Assembly: GCA_037623315.1 (NCBI GenBank)
Contig: JBBJJH010000025.1
Location: 1 to 52,422, forward strand
Origin: Halanaerobiaceae bacterium ANBcell28
Lineage (GTDB): Bacteria; Bacillota; Halanaerobiia; Halanaerobiales; DTU029
Length of the DNA: 52,422 bases
Direction: 5' to 3'
Shown here: one piece after another, positions 1-8,360 of the stretch
How positions within the stretch are numbered: position 1 is the stretch's first letter
Layout of the letters: each line of letters begins with the position of its first letter
The notes under the pieces: generated by a model
What the model saw: only the letters and a program-made list of their open reading frames with translations
Told to the model about the DNA's origin: nothing
The model's database searches: none
Made by a program: the position numbers and the translations under genes

Positions 1-130
1 CGAAATTACTGTTTGCTCATCTTTTAAGATGATACTTTTACTCATTGTTGTTCGGTCTTTATCAGTGATAAAGAACCGCACTAGCGTCTTTGTCTGTTGT
101 TTAATTTTCAAGGATCATTTCACAAAAACT
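1..130 (-). other. leader of an rRNA operon that runs off the left edge
   Basis: Read on the minus strand, this stretch begins with GAAATGATCCTTGAAAATTA, which resembles the boxA-type antitermination element found in Firmicute rRNA leaders (TGATCTTTGAAAAC-like). Two perfect hairpins follow: 56-74 (TCTTTATCA around one base) and 17-32 (TCATCTT / AAGATGA). The position directly downstream of three strong tandem promoters supports an rRNA leader. The 16S gene itself would start beyond position 1 and is not in the window, so the operon identity is inference from the leader and promoters. Confidence 0.7.
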
Positions 131-159
131 ATTATAACTTTTCTGTCGTTACTTGTCAA
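131..159 (-). promoter_or_regulatory. rRNA promoter, proximal copy
   Basis: On the minus strand, TTGACA (154-159) and TATAAT (131-136) are separated by exactly 17 bases. Both hexamers match the sigma-A consensus perfectly. It is the copy nearest the boxA-like leader. Confidence 0.85.
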
Positions 160-212
160 GAAGAATTTAAATGTTTTATGACGACTTCTAGACTTTTAAC
201 ACGACAAGAAGA

Positions 213-241
213 ATTATAACATTTTCATCAATAACTGTCAA
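213..241 (-). promoter_or_regulatory. rRNA promoter, middle copy
   Basis: On the minus strand, TTGACA (236-241) and TATAAT (213-218) are separated by 17 bases; again a perfect sigma-A consensus. It lies 82 bases upstream of the proximal copy. Confidence 0.8.
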
Positions 242-314
242 GACTGTTTTTAATTTAAATAATAAATTGCTTATTTCAATTATTTAATTACAATATCTCT
301 TGACGACAATAAGT

Positions 315-343
315 ATCTTATCACTTCTGTCTTATACTGTCAA
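315..343 (-). promoter_or_regulatory. rRNA promoter, distal copy
   Basis: On the minus strand, TTGACA (338-343) and TAAGAT (315-320) are separated by 17 bases. The -10 has two departures from consensus, but the spacing and -35 match the other two copies, and the three form a tandem array as is usual for rRNA operons. Confidence 0.7.
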
Positions 344-375
344 GACTTTATTTCAAAAAATTACTTTCTAGCTAT

Positions 376-928
376 ATTAAGTTAATATATTATAGATTAG
401 TTTTATATAGGCTTAGCTTATCAATCCTAATCTTTTAACTCGAGTATGGAATTAAAGCATTTTACTACTTAATTATTATTTCTATCCATTTATAATATGT
501 ACTTTAATATAATATGTACTTTTAATATTAAATAGATACTCTTTTCTCTTCAATATACCAACATCAAGAAATTTCACATGATCTATTTGTATGATCTTAA
601 TATAACACTAGCAATTAGTTTTTTGAGGTCTCAACTGAACTATACTTATATATAATGATACTTTTCTTATTAGGCAATTGAAATCAAACTATTTAAGTAG
701 CAATTGCTATGCCGAATTGAACTAATAATACATACACTCCTTAAAGTAATTTTAATATATCTAAATCTACTGTTAAAAGCTTGGTGAACTTAAATACATT
801 AAATACTTCAAAAATGATGAAGAAAAAGCATTTATTTTCTTTGATTAAATATCTTTATGTATTCTTTTATCTTTATGCTTTAAGCTTTACTTTAAAGTTT
901 CAATATAAAATCTTGTTATATCAATATT
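376..928. other. AT-rich intergenic stretch, no gene seen
   Basis: This 550-base stretch lies between the rRNA promoters and the 3' end of the ferritin-like gene. I see no open frame with a ribosome-binding site, no tRNA-like fold and no clear terminator. It contains several TTTAAAG/CTTTAAA runs that may be composition only. Confidence 0.5.
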
Positions 929-1393
929 CTACTTAGCTTTAATCTTATTTAAAGCTTCTCTTTTACTAATAAACCAGTTTCTATGTATATCTTCATCAAT
1001 AAGATTACTTAAAAGAACATCAGCTAGCTCTTTTTCTAATGTTTTATTACTATCTAGTTTTCTAAAGAAACTCAGATAGTCTTTATAAGCAAGGGTTTCA
1101 AGATGATAATTCAAAAAGAACATATTTACTGTACCAAAGTAAGTCGTAAAATCTGCAAAGTAAGAACTTATTTTAGATAAATTACTCCCTATTTTTGTTG
1201 GAGAGCTATCAAGACGATGAATATATGACTTTATTTTTTTAGCATGATCTATTTCTGTTTCAACCAGATGTAATAAAACATGAGAAATATACTCATCTTC
1301 ACTTCTTTCTGCTTGAGTAAGATAAAAATCTACTTGAGATAGTTCTAAAGTATAAAACCAATTTAAATATAAAAGAAGTTTTTCATCAGTCAT
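929..1393 (-). CDS. ferritin-like diiron protein
   Basis: The 154-residue protein is a predicted four-helix bundle. Its residues give a full ferritin-like diiron set: E17 in helix 1, E47 and H50 (ExxH) in helix 2, E99 in helix 3, and E134 and H137 (ExxH) in helix 4. Proteins of this fold bind two iron or manganese ions and act in oxygen or peroxide reduction or metal storage. There is no rubredoxin domain, so it is not a full rubrerythrin. A GAAAGGA ribosome-binding site precedes the ATG. It is divergent from fixC. The exact reaction cannot be told from sequence. The fold call rests on the residue pattern. Confidence 0.6.
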   Translation of the reverse strand: MTDEKLLLYLNWFYTLELSQVDFYLTQAERSEDEYISHVLLHLVETEIDHAKKIKSYIHRLDSSPTKIGSNLSKISSYFADFTTYFGTVNMFFLNYHLETLAYKDYLSFFRKLDSNKTLEKELADVLLSNLIDEDIHRNWFISKREALNKIKAK

Positions 1394-1662
1394 CTATACT
1401 TTTCCTTTCAACTTGTCTACATAATAAATACTTTCTTTCTTAATTTTAAAGCTTACTTATCTCTGACTTAAAACTTAAAATAATAATAAGTGTTATAAAT
1501 CGTTCTAGTTCGCCAGTGATATTCTATATATAGTTATTAATATTATTATAAGTAGCTATTAATTTTTTTATCCAGAATATATGATTAAAAAAGGGTAATA
1601 ATAAATTTATATACTAAAAAAGTAAAAGATTAATTAAAAAGATAATAGCGAGGCTGATAAAA

Positions 1663-2970
1663 ATGGGACATAATCGATATGATGTAATAATAGTTGGAGC
1701 AGGACCAGCAGGATCATCTGCTGCCATATTATGTGCTCAAAACAACTTATCTGTAGCATTAATAGAAAAAGGTAAATTTCCCGGAAGTAAAAATATGTTT
1801 GGAGGAACCATATACAGTGATGTAACAGCAAAAATAATACCTGAATTTTGGAAAGAAGCACCTTTAGAAAGAGCAGTAGCTTCAGAACTTCTATACTTAA
1901 TGGAGCCAAGTTCATTTGTACAAATGGGATATAGCAGTTATAACTTTTTAAAAGCTCCCTACAATACCTTTACAATTATTAGATCTCGTTTTGATAAGTG
2001 GCTAGCTGGAAAAGCTGAAGAAGCAGGAGCTCATTTAATGAATGAGACATTAGTTGAAGATTTGCTTTACGAGAAAGATGGTCTTATCTCCAAAAAAGTT
2101 GGTGGCATAGTACTTTCAGATGGAAGTAAAATCTATAGTGATATAGTTATTCTTGCAGAAGGAGCCCAGGGTGATTTAGCTAGAAAAGCTGGACTTAGGA
2201 AAAAGATAAATTCCACTTATATAACACTATATGTTAAAGAAATACTTAGTCTGCCCAAAGAAGTAATAGAAGCGCGTTTTAATTTGGAAAAAGATGAAGG
2301 AATCAATATTGGTATGATTGGATATCCTACTGCTGGAACAGTTGGTAAAGGTGGGATTTGGACTAACAAGGACTCTATTTCAATTATAGTTGGATCATAT
2401 CTTAACCAAATGATTGAAAATGGTTTAAATCCTTATCAATTACTAATAAGACTAAAGGAACATCCCAGAATCAAACGACTTTTAGCAGGAGCTAAAACTG
2501 TAGAGTATCTTTCAAAAATTATCCCCAAAGGAGGATATAGAGATATCCCCAGCTTATATGACGATGGAATATTGATAGCTGGTGATGCTGGTATGCTAGT
2601 TTCAGGTCGCCATGGTACAGATGTTGCAATGCTTACAGGAAAGTATGCAGCCGAAACAACAGTGCAAGCTAAAGCTAAAGGAGATTTCAGCAAAAAAGCT
2701 TTATCCTCCTATGCAAGTAAAATTCAAAACTCCTTCTTCTATCAGAATCTAAAAAATGATCAAATAGCTATCAATTATAAGCCAGACTATTCAGATTCAG
2801 ATTTTCTAATCAGCCAGATGATTAATGAAGTAGCCCATGAATTTTTCTCAGAAGGAGACCGTAGCCAAAAAGAAAAGTATAATACTATAATAAATGAAAT
2901 TAAAAAAGTACAACCTATTAAAAAAACAGTTGATGATTTCTACCAGGCAATAAGAAATTGGAGGTTATAA
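1663..2970 (+). CDS. fixC: FixC-type FAD-dependent oxidoreductase (ETF-quinone oxidoreductase family)
   Basis: This 435-residue protein starts with a dinucleotide-binding loop (VGAGPAGSSAAI, residues about 11-22), followed by the E-K-G end of the second strand. A late FAD-binding segment (ILIAGDAGMLVSG, about residue 304) is also present. Size, order and motifs are those of FixC and of the flavin half of ETF-quinone oxidoreductase, which passes electrons from an electron-transfer flavoprotein to a quinone or ferredoxin. The gene overlaps fixX by one base (TAATG), which makes translational coupling likely. The usual fixA and fixB (ETF subunits) are not next to it. A family-level call is safe; the electron donor and acceptor are not known. 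Confidence 0.85.
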   Translation: MGHNRYDVIIVGAGPAGSSAAILCAQNNLSVALIEKGKFPGSKNMFGGTIYSDVTAKIIPEFWKEAPLERAVASELLYLMEPSSFVQMGYSSYNFLKAPYNTFTIIRSRFDKWLAGKAEEAGAHLMNETLVEDLLYEKDGLISKKVGGIVLSDGSKIYSDIVILAEGAQGDLARKAGLRKKINSTYITLYVKEILSLPKEVIEARFNLEKDEGINIGMIGYPTAGTVGKGGIWTNKDSISIIVGSYLNQMIENGLNPYQLLIRLKEHPRIKRLLAGAKTVEYLSKIIPKGGYRDIPSLYDDGILIAGDAGMLVSGRHGTDVAMLTGKYAAETTVQAKAKGDFSKKALSSYASKIQNSFFYQNLKNDQIAINYKPDYSDSDFLISQMINEVAHEFFSEGDRSQKEKYNTIINEIKKVQPIKKTVDDFYQAIRNWRL

Positions 2971-3263
2971 TGACTACTTTCGATAAAGATAATAGAGATC
3001 CACTAAAAAATGTGATGATCTTATCAGCAGCTGAATCACATATAAAAATCAAAAGCAAAAAACCCTGCTTGAGTAATTGTGAAAATAAACCCTGTACTTA
3101 TTACTGTCCCTCCAGGGTCTTTTCCTGGTCAGGAGATGATCAAGAAATAAAAGTTGACTATACAAGATGTATGGAATGTGGAGCCTGCCCCTGGGGATGT
3201 CCCTATGATAATATTGATTGGCATTACCCACCAGCAGGTTATGGAGTCCACTATGAAATATAA
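2970..3263 (+). CDS. fixX: FixX-type ferredoxin
   Basis: The protein has 97 residues and two cysteine groups: C-x3-C-x4-C-x3-C near residue 30, then CMECGACPWGCP near residue 69. The second group is a classical 4Fe-4S motif, and the ending with DNIDWHYPPAG-like residues is typical of FixX. It would accept electrons from the FixC flavin. The ATG at 2970 is preferred because GGAGG (2960-2964) lies at the right distance; a TTG twelve bases further upstream overlaps that ribosome-binding site. It is coupled to fixC by a one-base overlap. Confidence 0.85.
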   Translation: MTTFDKDNRDPLKNVMILSAAESHIKIKSKKPCLSNCENKPCTYYCPSRVFSWSGDDQEIKVDYTRCMECGACPWGCPYDNIDWHYPPAGYGVHYEI

Positions 3264-3305
3264 TTTGCAAGGATAAGGTTAAAGTAGAAAAAGGAAGTGA
3301 GATTA

Positions 3306-3536
3306 TTGACCATAGCAGATATCATGAATTACATTGTATTTAACATCTACTCATTTTACCTGGTAATGCTACTAATTCTTTCAGGCATAGTAACATTTTT
3401 TATTGAAACCGAGCATGCTTATGAATATGCTCAATACAAAGACTATATTGTTTCTTTTTTTTGGTCTATCTTTAACATAGCAATAGCTTTATTTTTAATA
3501 TTAATAAAATTAATCCACAGCCGTTTTCCATTTTAA
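3306..3536 (+). CDS. small membrane protein of unknown function
   Basis: A 76-residue protein with two hydrophobic segments (about residues 12-28 and 43-61) separated by a charged loop. The start at TTG 3306 is preferred because AAGGAAGTGA (3291-3300), a near-consensus Shine-Dalgarno, sits five bases upstream; the GTG at 3297 lies within that site. It follows fixX by 42 bases on the same strand. The two-helix plan is reminiscent of the short CLC_0170-type clostridial membrane proteins, but I cannot confirm this. It converges on the germination operon. Confidence 0.55.
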   Translation: MTIADIMNYIVFNIYSFYLVMLLILSGIVTFFIETEHAYEYAQYKDYIVSFFWSIFNIAIALFLILIKLIHSRFPF

Positions 3537-3574
3537 GTCGCTAATACAAAACAAACATTTTGAGTAAAAAATAT

Positions 3575-4213
3575 TTAATTATTTAATCCTATCTGAATAT
3601 TAACAACTGTATGAGCATCATTTAGGATAAAATTTAATGCAGGTATCTGTTCAATCCCATTAATTACTACTGATTTTGAAGAATCTACAATTAATAATAC
3701 CCCTTCTCTATCTAAATAATCATCCAATACATTATTAAAGAATGCAAATCTCATCTTTAGCAAATCCTCATCATTTTCTTCCTCGTCATACTTGCTAATC
3801 TCTTCAATTGCACTCATCAAGTTCCATATTTCTTCTTCACTTAAACCATCTCTAAGGGTGTGCATTCTTAAATAAATATTACCAGAATTATCACAGCCAG
3901 TATAATAAACTTTCCAGACCCCAATAGGATAGTCAAAGAAATTAAAGTCTGGTATATCATCTTCCACAAAGCGAATAGTGTATCCCCTTAAAACTTCATT
4001 CCTAAGTGTAAGTCTATTATTAAGTAAAATCTCTGATATAAAGTCGCTACTTTTTCGTTGCCATAATTCTACTCTACCTTGCTTTTCTAACCAATGCCAT
4101 TCATCTATTTTATGATTTATAGATAAACAGTTAAAATTAATGAAGATAAGAGTAATTGTAATTAACACAATAAAATATATTTTTTTCTTCACATCTCTAT
4201 TTTTTATATTCAT
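3575..4213 (-). CDS. unrecognised membrane-anchored protein, fourth gene of the ger operon
   Basis: The 212-residue protein has an N-terminal hydrophobic segment (about residues 10-29) after a basic start, then a soluble domain. A cysteine lies just after the hydrophobic part, but the residues before it (NFNC) do not make a lipobox, so a signal anchor is more likely than a lipoprotein. The body is rich in acidic residues (a DEEENDEDLL stretch near residue 143). It begins 22 bases after gerC with an AAAGGAG ribosome-binding site, so it is probably co-transcribed with gerABC. I do not recognise the family. Confidence 0.6.
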   Translation of the reverse strand: MNIKNRDVKKKIYFIVLITITLIFINFNCLSINHKIDEWHWLEKQGRVELWQRKSSDFISEILLNNRLTLRNEVLRGYTIRFVEDDIPDFNFFDYPIGVWKVYYTGCDNSGNIYLRMHTLRDGLSEEEIWNLMSAIEEISKYDEEENDEDLLKMRFAFFNNVLDDYLDREGVLLIVDSSKSVVINGIEQIPALNFILNDAHTVVNIQIGLNN

Positions 4214-4235
4214 ACTTTTCTCCTTTACCTATCTA

Positions 4236-5402
4236 CTACTGCATAAATCTACTCATACCTATTCTTCTTAAATCAACATGTACTCTTGGTTCTAAACTAA
4301 CATTTTGAAACTCAGCACGCCAATCATCAATTTCCCTCCACTTCCTTGGATAATAAGCCCTTACCATTTTCCCCATTCCAAAAATATCTACCTGAAACCT
4401 ATTCTGAACTTTAAAAAACATAACTTCTATCTCACTTTTCAACTCATTACTAACTCTATCTTCCAGCTGATTAAAGAAGATAGGATTTGAATAATCTGAT
4501 GTTATTTCCTGAGAAAGAATATTTGCCTCCATAAACATATCAAGAAGAAAAGTAATACTACCATCATCATTTATTCTAGGGCGAAGACTAGTAGAAATTG
4601 ACTCATATTCAATAGCTACATTTCCTAACTCTGTTTTTACATCAGTAACAATTTCTATGCCACCAGTCTTTTTCTCTGATAATTGTACATAGGACCAGGT
4701 CTCCTCTATATTTAACTGCCCTATCATTCTCTCACCTTCAAAAACAGCCAGACCTGCAAAGCGAATTATCTCTTTGTCTCTATCAACTAAAATACTCACT
4801 GGATCAATACCCTGATCAACTAGTCTAACAACGAATTCATAAAAAGGAACATCAGGTATATTTCCTCTTCTAACCTCATCTTCAACAAAATCTCTTAACC
4901 ATATTCCTTGAATAGTGGCATTAGCCGGGTAGGTATTTAAGATATCTTCAGCACTATTTTTAGCTATTAAGACAAAACTTAAGCGTCTAAACTCTGGATT
5001 ATTACGAAAAAAGTTCAAGTGTCTATTAACACCTTCACGAGCTATATCTTCACTTAAAACCAGCATCCTGATATGTCCTAAAAATAAATCATGTTGTAAT
5101 CTCTGTTCTAAAAGCATTAATGCCATGCTCACATTTCTTCCTACTACTGAAACATTCCAGACACTACCCTCTCCCATAGCAGAAGGCTCTACTGCTCCTC
5201 CCCCTAGTTGTTGTTGCAAAGCTATTTGAGCTGTAAGACGAATCATTTCTGTATGTTCATAAGGGCTTTCATGGATAGGCTCTTCGAAATCAATAGCAAT
5301 AGCTATTACGATAGCCCTTGTGTCAATATCTTCTAAATCCCAGCAAGCTGTATTTAGAATAGAGATCAAAACTATCATTATTATTAGTATTACTTTTTTC
5401 AT
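4236..5402 (-). CDS. gerC: spore germination receptor subunit GerC (Ger(x)C lipoprotein)
   Basis: The 388-residue protein starts with a lipoprotein signal peptide ending LNTAC, followed by WDLEDIDTRAIVIAIAID, the hallmark of the Ger(x)C family (cysteine, tryptophan, then an acidic stretch). Ger(x)C proteins are lipid-anchored subunits of nutrient germinant receptors in the spore inner membrane. The rest of the protein has the family's length and the typical QLNIEETW and VDLRRIG-type segments. The start overlaps the end of gerB by four bases, which suggests translational coupling. Which nutrient it responds to cannot be read from sequence. Confidence 0.88.
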   Translation of the reverse strand: MKKVILIIMIVLISILNTACWDLEDIDTRAIVIAIAIDFEEPIHESPYEHTEMIRLTAQIALQQQLGGGAVEPSAMGEGSVWNVSVVGRNVSMALMLLEQRLQHDLFLGHIRMLVLSEDIAREGVNRHLNFFRNNPEFRRLSFVLIAKNSAEDILNTYPANATIQGIWLRDFVEDEVRRGNIPDVPFYEFVVRLVDQGIDPVSILVDRDKEIIRFAGLAVFEGERMIGQLNIEETWSYVQLSEKKTGGIEIVTDVKTELGNVAIEYESISTSLRPRINDDGSITFLLDMFMEANILSQEITSDYSNPIFFNQLEDRVSNELKSEIEVMFFKVQNRFQVDIFGMGKMVRAYYPRKWREIDDWRAEFQNVSLEPRVHVDLRRIGMSRFMQ

Positions 5403-6511
5403 CTACGAGCATCTCCTTTTATATCCCGTATAATAGCTATTAAATATAAAGTAATAGGAACTACAAGTATTAAAAATCCACCAAGACGACTAATTAAATC
5501 CGTAAAATCAAATACTTTATATATATTCTCTGGATATATAGCGATAAAAAAAACTAATGGTAAGAAAGGAAAACTTAAAGTTCTATGTTCATGAAGTTCA
5601 AAAATCTGTGTAAAACCCAGGATTGATGAGTACAATATGTTTCCTGCACTAGTAAAAATAGCTACCACCCAAAAAGCAATAAATACAGCCTCCAATCTTT
5701 CTAATAATAAACCTGGAAAAGGTGTAGCTTTAATAACTTCAAGAGTTGGCCAGGTGAGATTTTGCAATTCTTCTACACCAAACAATCCTACTGCAATTAT
5801 TACAAAAACCATATATACTGCCAGGGGAGATACTATCCCTTTAGTGCCATAATTATAAGCTAATTTTTGTGTTACTAAAGATGGTAAAAGAAGTATAATT
5901 ACCTCAAATCCCAATAAAGAAAAAAAAGTATCAATACTGCCAGCAAAAATTGGCCCTATACCCTGGCCTCCTGTAAAAGGCATCAATCTTATCACATTAA
6001 TTTCTCTTACTGCCAGAAATACCCCTAATATAATTGGGATGATAATAAAAATGAAATACAACTCATTAATTCTGCCAATAACCTGTATATCATGCCTAAT
6101 AAAATATACTACTACAATCAACATGGATATTATTATTATTTCTAAAGGAGTATTAAACAAAACTGTAGTCTTTATCATAGAAGAAAACACTCTGATAATT
6201 AAAGCAGCAGCTAACAACCAATAAATACAATATATAATGCCAAGGGTTTTCCCAATCCATTTATTTGTTATTCGACAACTATATTCCATAAAAGTTTCCT
6301 CAGGAAAGCGTAATCCCAACCTAATCATGATAAATAGAGAAATAATTACAGCAAATCCAGCAATTAATAGAGATATCCAGCCCCCTGTGCCAGCTATATT
6401 AGTAGCAGTCCTGGGTATAATAAGACTACCTGCTCCAATTAAAGTATTAGCTATAATTCCGGCAAATTGTCTCTCCGTTAATTTACCGTGTTCTTTCATT
6501 GCCGTCATCAT
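5399..6511 (-). CDS. gerB: spore germination receptor permease subunit GerB
   Basis: A 370-residue integral membrane protein with about ten hydrophobic segments and little else. The N-terminus (LTERQFAGIIANTLIGAGSL) is the opening of the endospore germination permease family, a branch of the amino acid/polyamine transporter superfamily. In GerA-type receptors this subunit is thought to form the germinant-binding site. It begins inside the end of gerA (29-base overlap), with AAGGGAG upstream of the ATG, and ends overlapping gerC. The order gerA-gerB-gerC is the usual one. Confidence 0.88.
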   Translation of the reverse strand: MMTAMKEHGKLTERQFAGIIANTLIGAGSLIIPRTATNIAGTGGWISLLIAGFAVIISLFIMIRLGLRFPEETFMEYSCRITNKWIGKTLGIIYCIYWLLAAALIIRVFSSMIKTTVLFNTPLEIIIISMLIVVVYFIRHDIQVIGRINELYFIFIIIPIILGVFLAVREINVIRLMPFTGGQGIGPIFAGSIDTFFSLLGFEVIILLLPSLVTQKLAYNYGTKGIVSPLAVYMVFVIIAVGLFGVEELQNLTWPTLEVIKATPFPGLLLERLEAVFIAFWVVAIFTSAGNILYSSILGFTQIFELHEHRTLSFPFLPLVFFIAIYPENIYKVFDFTDLISRLGGFLILVVPITLYLIAIIRDIKGDARR

Positions 6512-8081
6512 CTCCCTTACTACTGAAACGTTGTCTATTTTTTGTTCTCAAATGTTTTGGTCTATTAAAACGGGACCAAATTGGTACATTAACCAGGGTG
6601 TCTTTCATATCATTAATACGAGAAGGAGCCATTGGAGTCATATAGGGAATACCAAATGATTTTAAACTCACTAAATGAATTGAAATTATTATTAAACCTA
6701 ATATAATTCCATATAAACCAAAAATACTGGCCATAATCATCAAAGGAAATTGCAACAAGCGCAAAGCAATAGCAGCACTATAGTTGGGAATAGCAAAAGA
6801 TGCAATAGTGGTAGTAGCTATAATAATAACCATAAAAGGACTTACTATATTAGCGGTAACAGCAGCTTCTCCAATTATCAAAGCACCTACAATACCAATG
6901 GTCGGCCCAATAGGAGTAGGCAGGCGAACACTACCTTCCCTTAGCAACTCCATTAATCCAGCCATTAAAAAAGCCTCTATATATGAAGGAAAAGGAACTT
7001 CAGCCCTCCCTCCAGCAAAGGCTAATGCTAACTCTGTTGGGATCATTTCAGGGTGATAGGCAATTAAAGCAATATAAAATGCTGGCAATGTCAAAGTAAT
7101 AATTAAAGCAATAAAACGTATAAATCTTAATAAACTAGCTATCATAAAACGGTCATAATAATCTTCAGGAGATTGTAAAAACACACTAATAGTTACTGGT
7201 GCAATCAATGCAAAAGGCGTACCATCTGTCACTATTACTATTCTTCCCTCCAGTAAATTGGCAACAGCTCTATCTGGTCTCTCACTTGATAGTAATTGAG
7301 GAAATAAGGAATAATGGTTATCCTCAATTAATTGTTCTATATAGCCAGAATCCTGAATACCATCAATTTCAATATTAGCAATTCTTTCTTTTACCTCTTC
7401 AACTAAGTACTTATTTGTTAAACCCTCTATATAACAAATAGAAATATCGGTTTTTGAGTATTTACCAACAACCATATTTTTTATTCTTAAAGAAGGATGT
7501 TTAATTCTCCGCCTAATTAAGGAAGTATTGACTCGAAGATTCTCTGTAAAGCCATCTCTAGGTCCTCTAATAATTGCCTCAGTTTGTGGTTCCTCTACTC
7601 CTCTAAATTCCAAGCCTATTGTATTAAGTATCAAGCCTTTATTATAACCATCTATTAATAAAATTGTCTTACCCATTAAAGGACCTTGTACTAAATCTTC
7701 TAGTTGATCATTTATCTCCACTTCATCAACACTCAGAATTTTTCTCTCTAGAAAGGAAGCAAAATCATTAATAGTACTTTCTTTAGAATTTTCCTCAATT
7801 AAATTAAAGTCCAATAATGGTTTTAAAATATTATCGTTAATAATCTGACTATTAACCAAACCATCTATGAATATAATAGCAGCCTTGGTCTTATCTTTAT
7901 TGGCAATTTCAAAGTTTCTAATCTCTACATCATCACTAAAACCAATAATATCTTCTATAATTTTTACATTATCCTTAAGTTTTTTACTTAAAGTTTTTTC
8001 TTCAACCTTTTTTATAGGATTATCAGTATTACTATTGAGAATCTCTTGTATTCGATCACGAAGCCTTTTTTTCTTCATCAC
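6483..8081 (-). CDS. gerA: spore germination receptor subunit GerA
   Basis: The 532-residue protein has the GerA family plan: a charged N-terminal soluble region of about 300 residues, then five or so membrane segments, then a basic tail. The signature EPQTEAIIRGPRDGFTE (about residues 154-170) followed by RRRIKHPSLR is diagnostic. In the membrane half, PFPSYIEAFLM and RLPTPIGPTIGIVG are also typical. The family forms oligomers that may act as ion channels on germinant binding. AAGGTGATG lies just before the start; a second ATG follows directly. The first gene of the operon, it diverges from the sugar-binding lipoproteins across 279 bases. Confidence 0.9.
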   Translation of the reverse strand: MMKKKRLRDRIQEILNSNTDNPIKKVEEKTLSKKLKDNVKIIEDIIGFSDDVEIRNFEIANKDKTKAAIIFIDGLVNSQIINDNILKPLLDFNLIEENSKESTINDFASFLERKILSVDEVEINDQLEDLVQGPLMGKTILLIDGYNKGLILNTIGLEFRGVEEPQTEAIIRGPRDGFTENLRVNTSLIRRRIKHPSLRIKNMVVGKYSKTDISICYIEGLTNKYLVEEVKERIANIEIDGIQDSGYIEQLIEDNHYSLFPQLLSSERPDRAVANLLEGRIVIVTDGTPFALIAPVTISVFLQSPEDYYDRFMIASLLRFIRFIALIITLTLPAFYIALIAYHPEMIPTELALAFAGGRAEVPFPSYIEAFLMAGLMELLREGSVRLPTPIGPTIGIVGALIIGEAAVTANIVSPFMVIIIATTTIASFAIPNYSAAIALRLLQFPLMIMASIFGLYGIILGLIIISIHLVSLKSFGIPYMTPMAPSRINDMKDTLVNVPIWSRFNRPKHLRTKNRQRFSSKGDDDGNERTR

Positions 8082-8206
8082 ATCACCTTAAAGTTTAGTT
8101 TAAACCTTATAACAAATTAAAAATAACTAAAGTAAAGTTACTGGAAACTATTAGCTTATTATTATTATTGCAATAATAGTCTTTTTTATCCTATTATTTT
8201 AAAATC

Positions 8207-8264
8207 TTAAAGTATATTACTTTAAACTTTTTTTAATAATAAGCTTAAAGACAACAACTTTAAG
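8207..8264. promoter_or_regulatory. pair of inverted repeats in the gerA / lipoprotein divergent region
   Basis: Two perfect inverted repeats lie 18 bases apart: TTAAAGT-5 nt-ACTTTAA (8207-8225) and CTTAAAG-7 nt-CTTTAAG (8244-8264). They share the half-site CTTTAA and sit midway between the two divergent transcription units, where an operator would be placed. The genome is AT-rich, so chance occurrence is possible and no regulator is identified. Confidence 0.3.
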
Positions 8265-8360
8265 GTATACAAGTGAAGTATAAATAATTAACAATAAAGT
8301 AAAAGAACTTAAAGAGAAAATTAATATACAAGGAATTCATAAAAAGGAAGTGCTAAAAAT

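Noticed and set aside
6237-6659. Long open frame opposite gerA/gerB (140 codons)
   Set aside because: It is antisense to two well-recognised membrane proteins, has no ribosome-binding site and no recognisable product.
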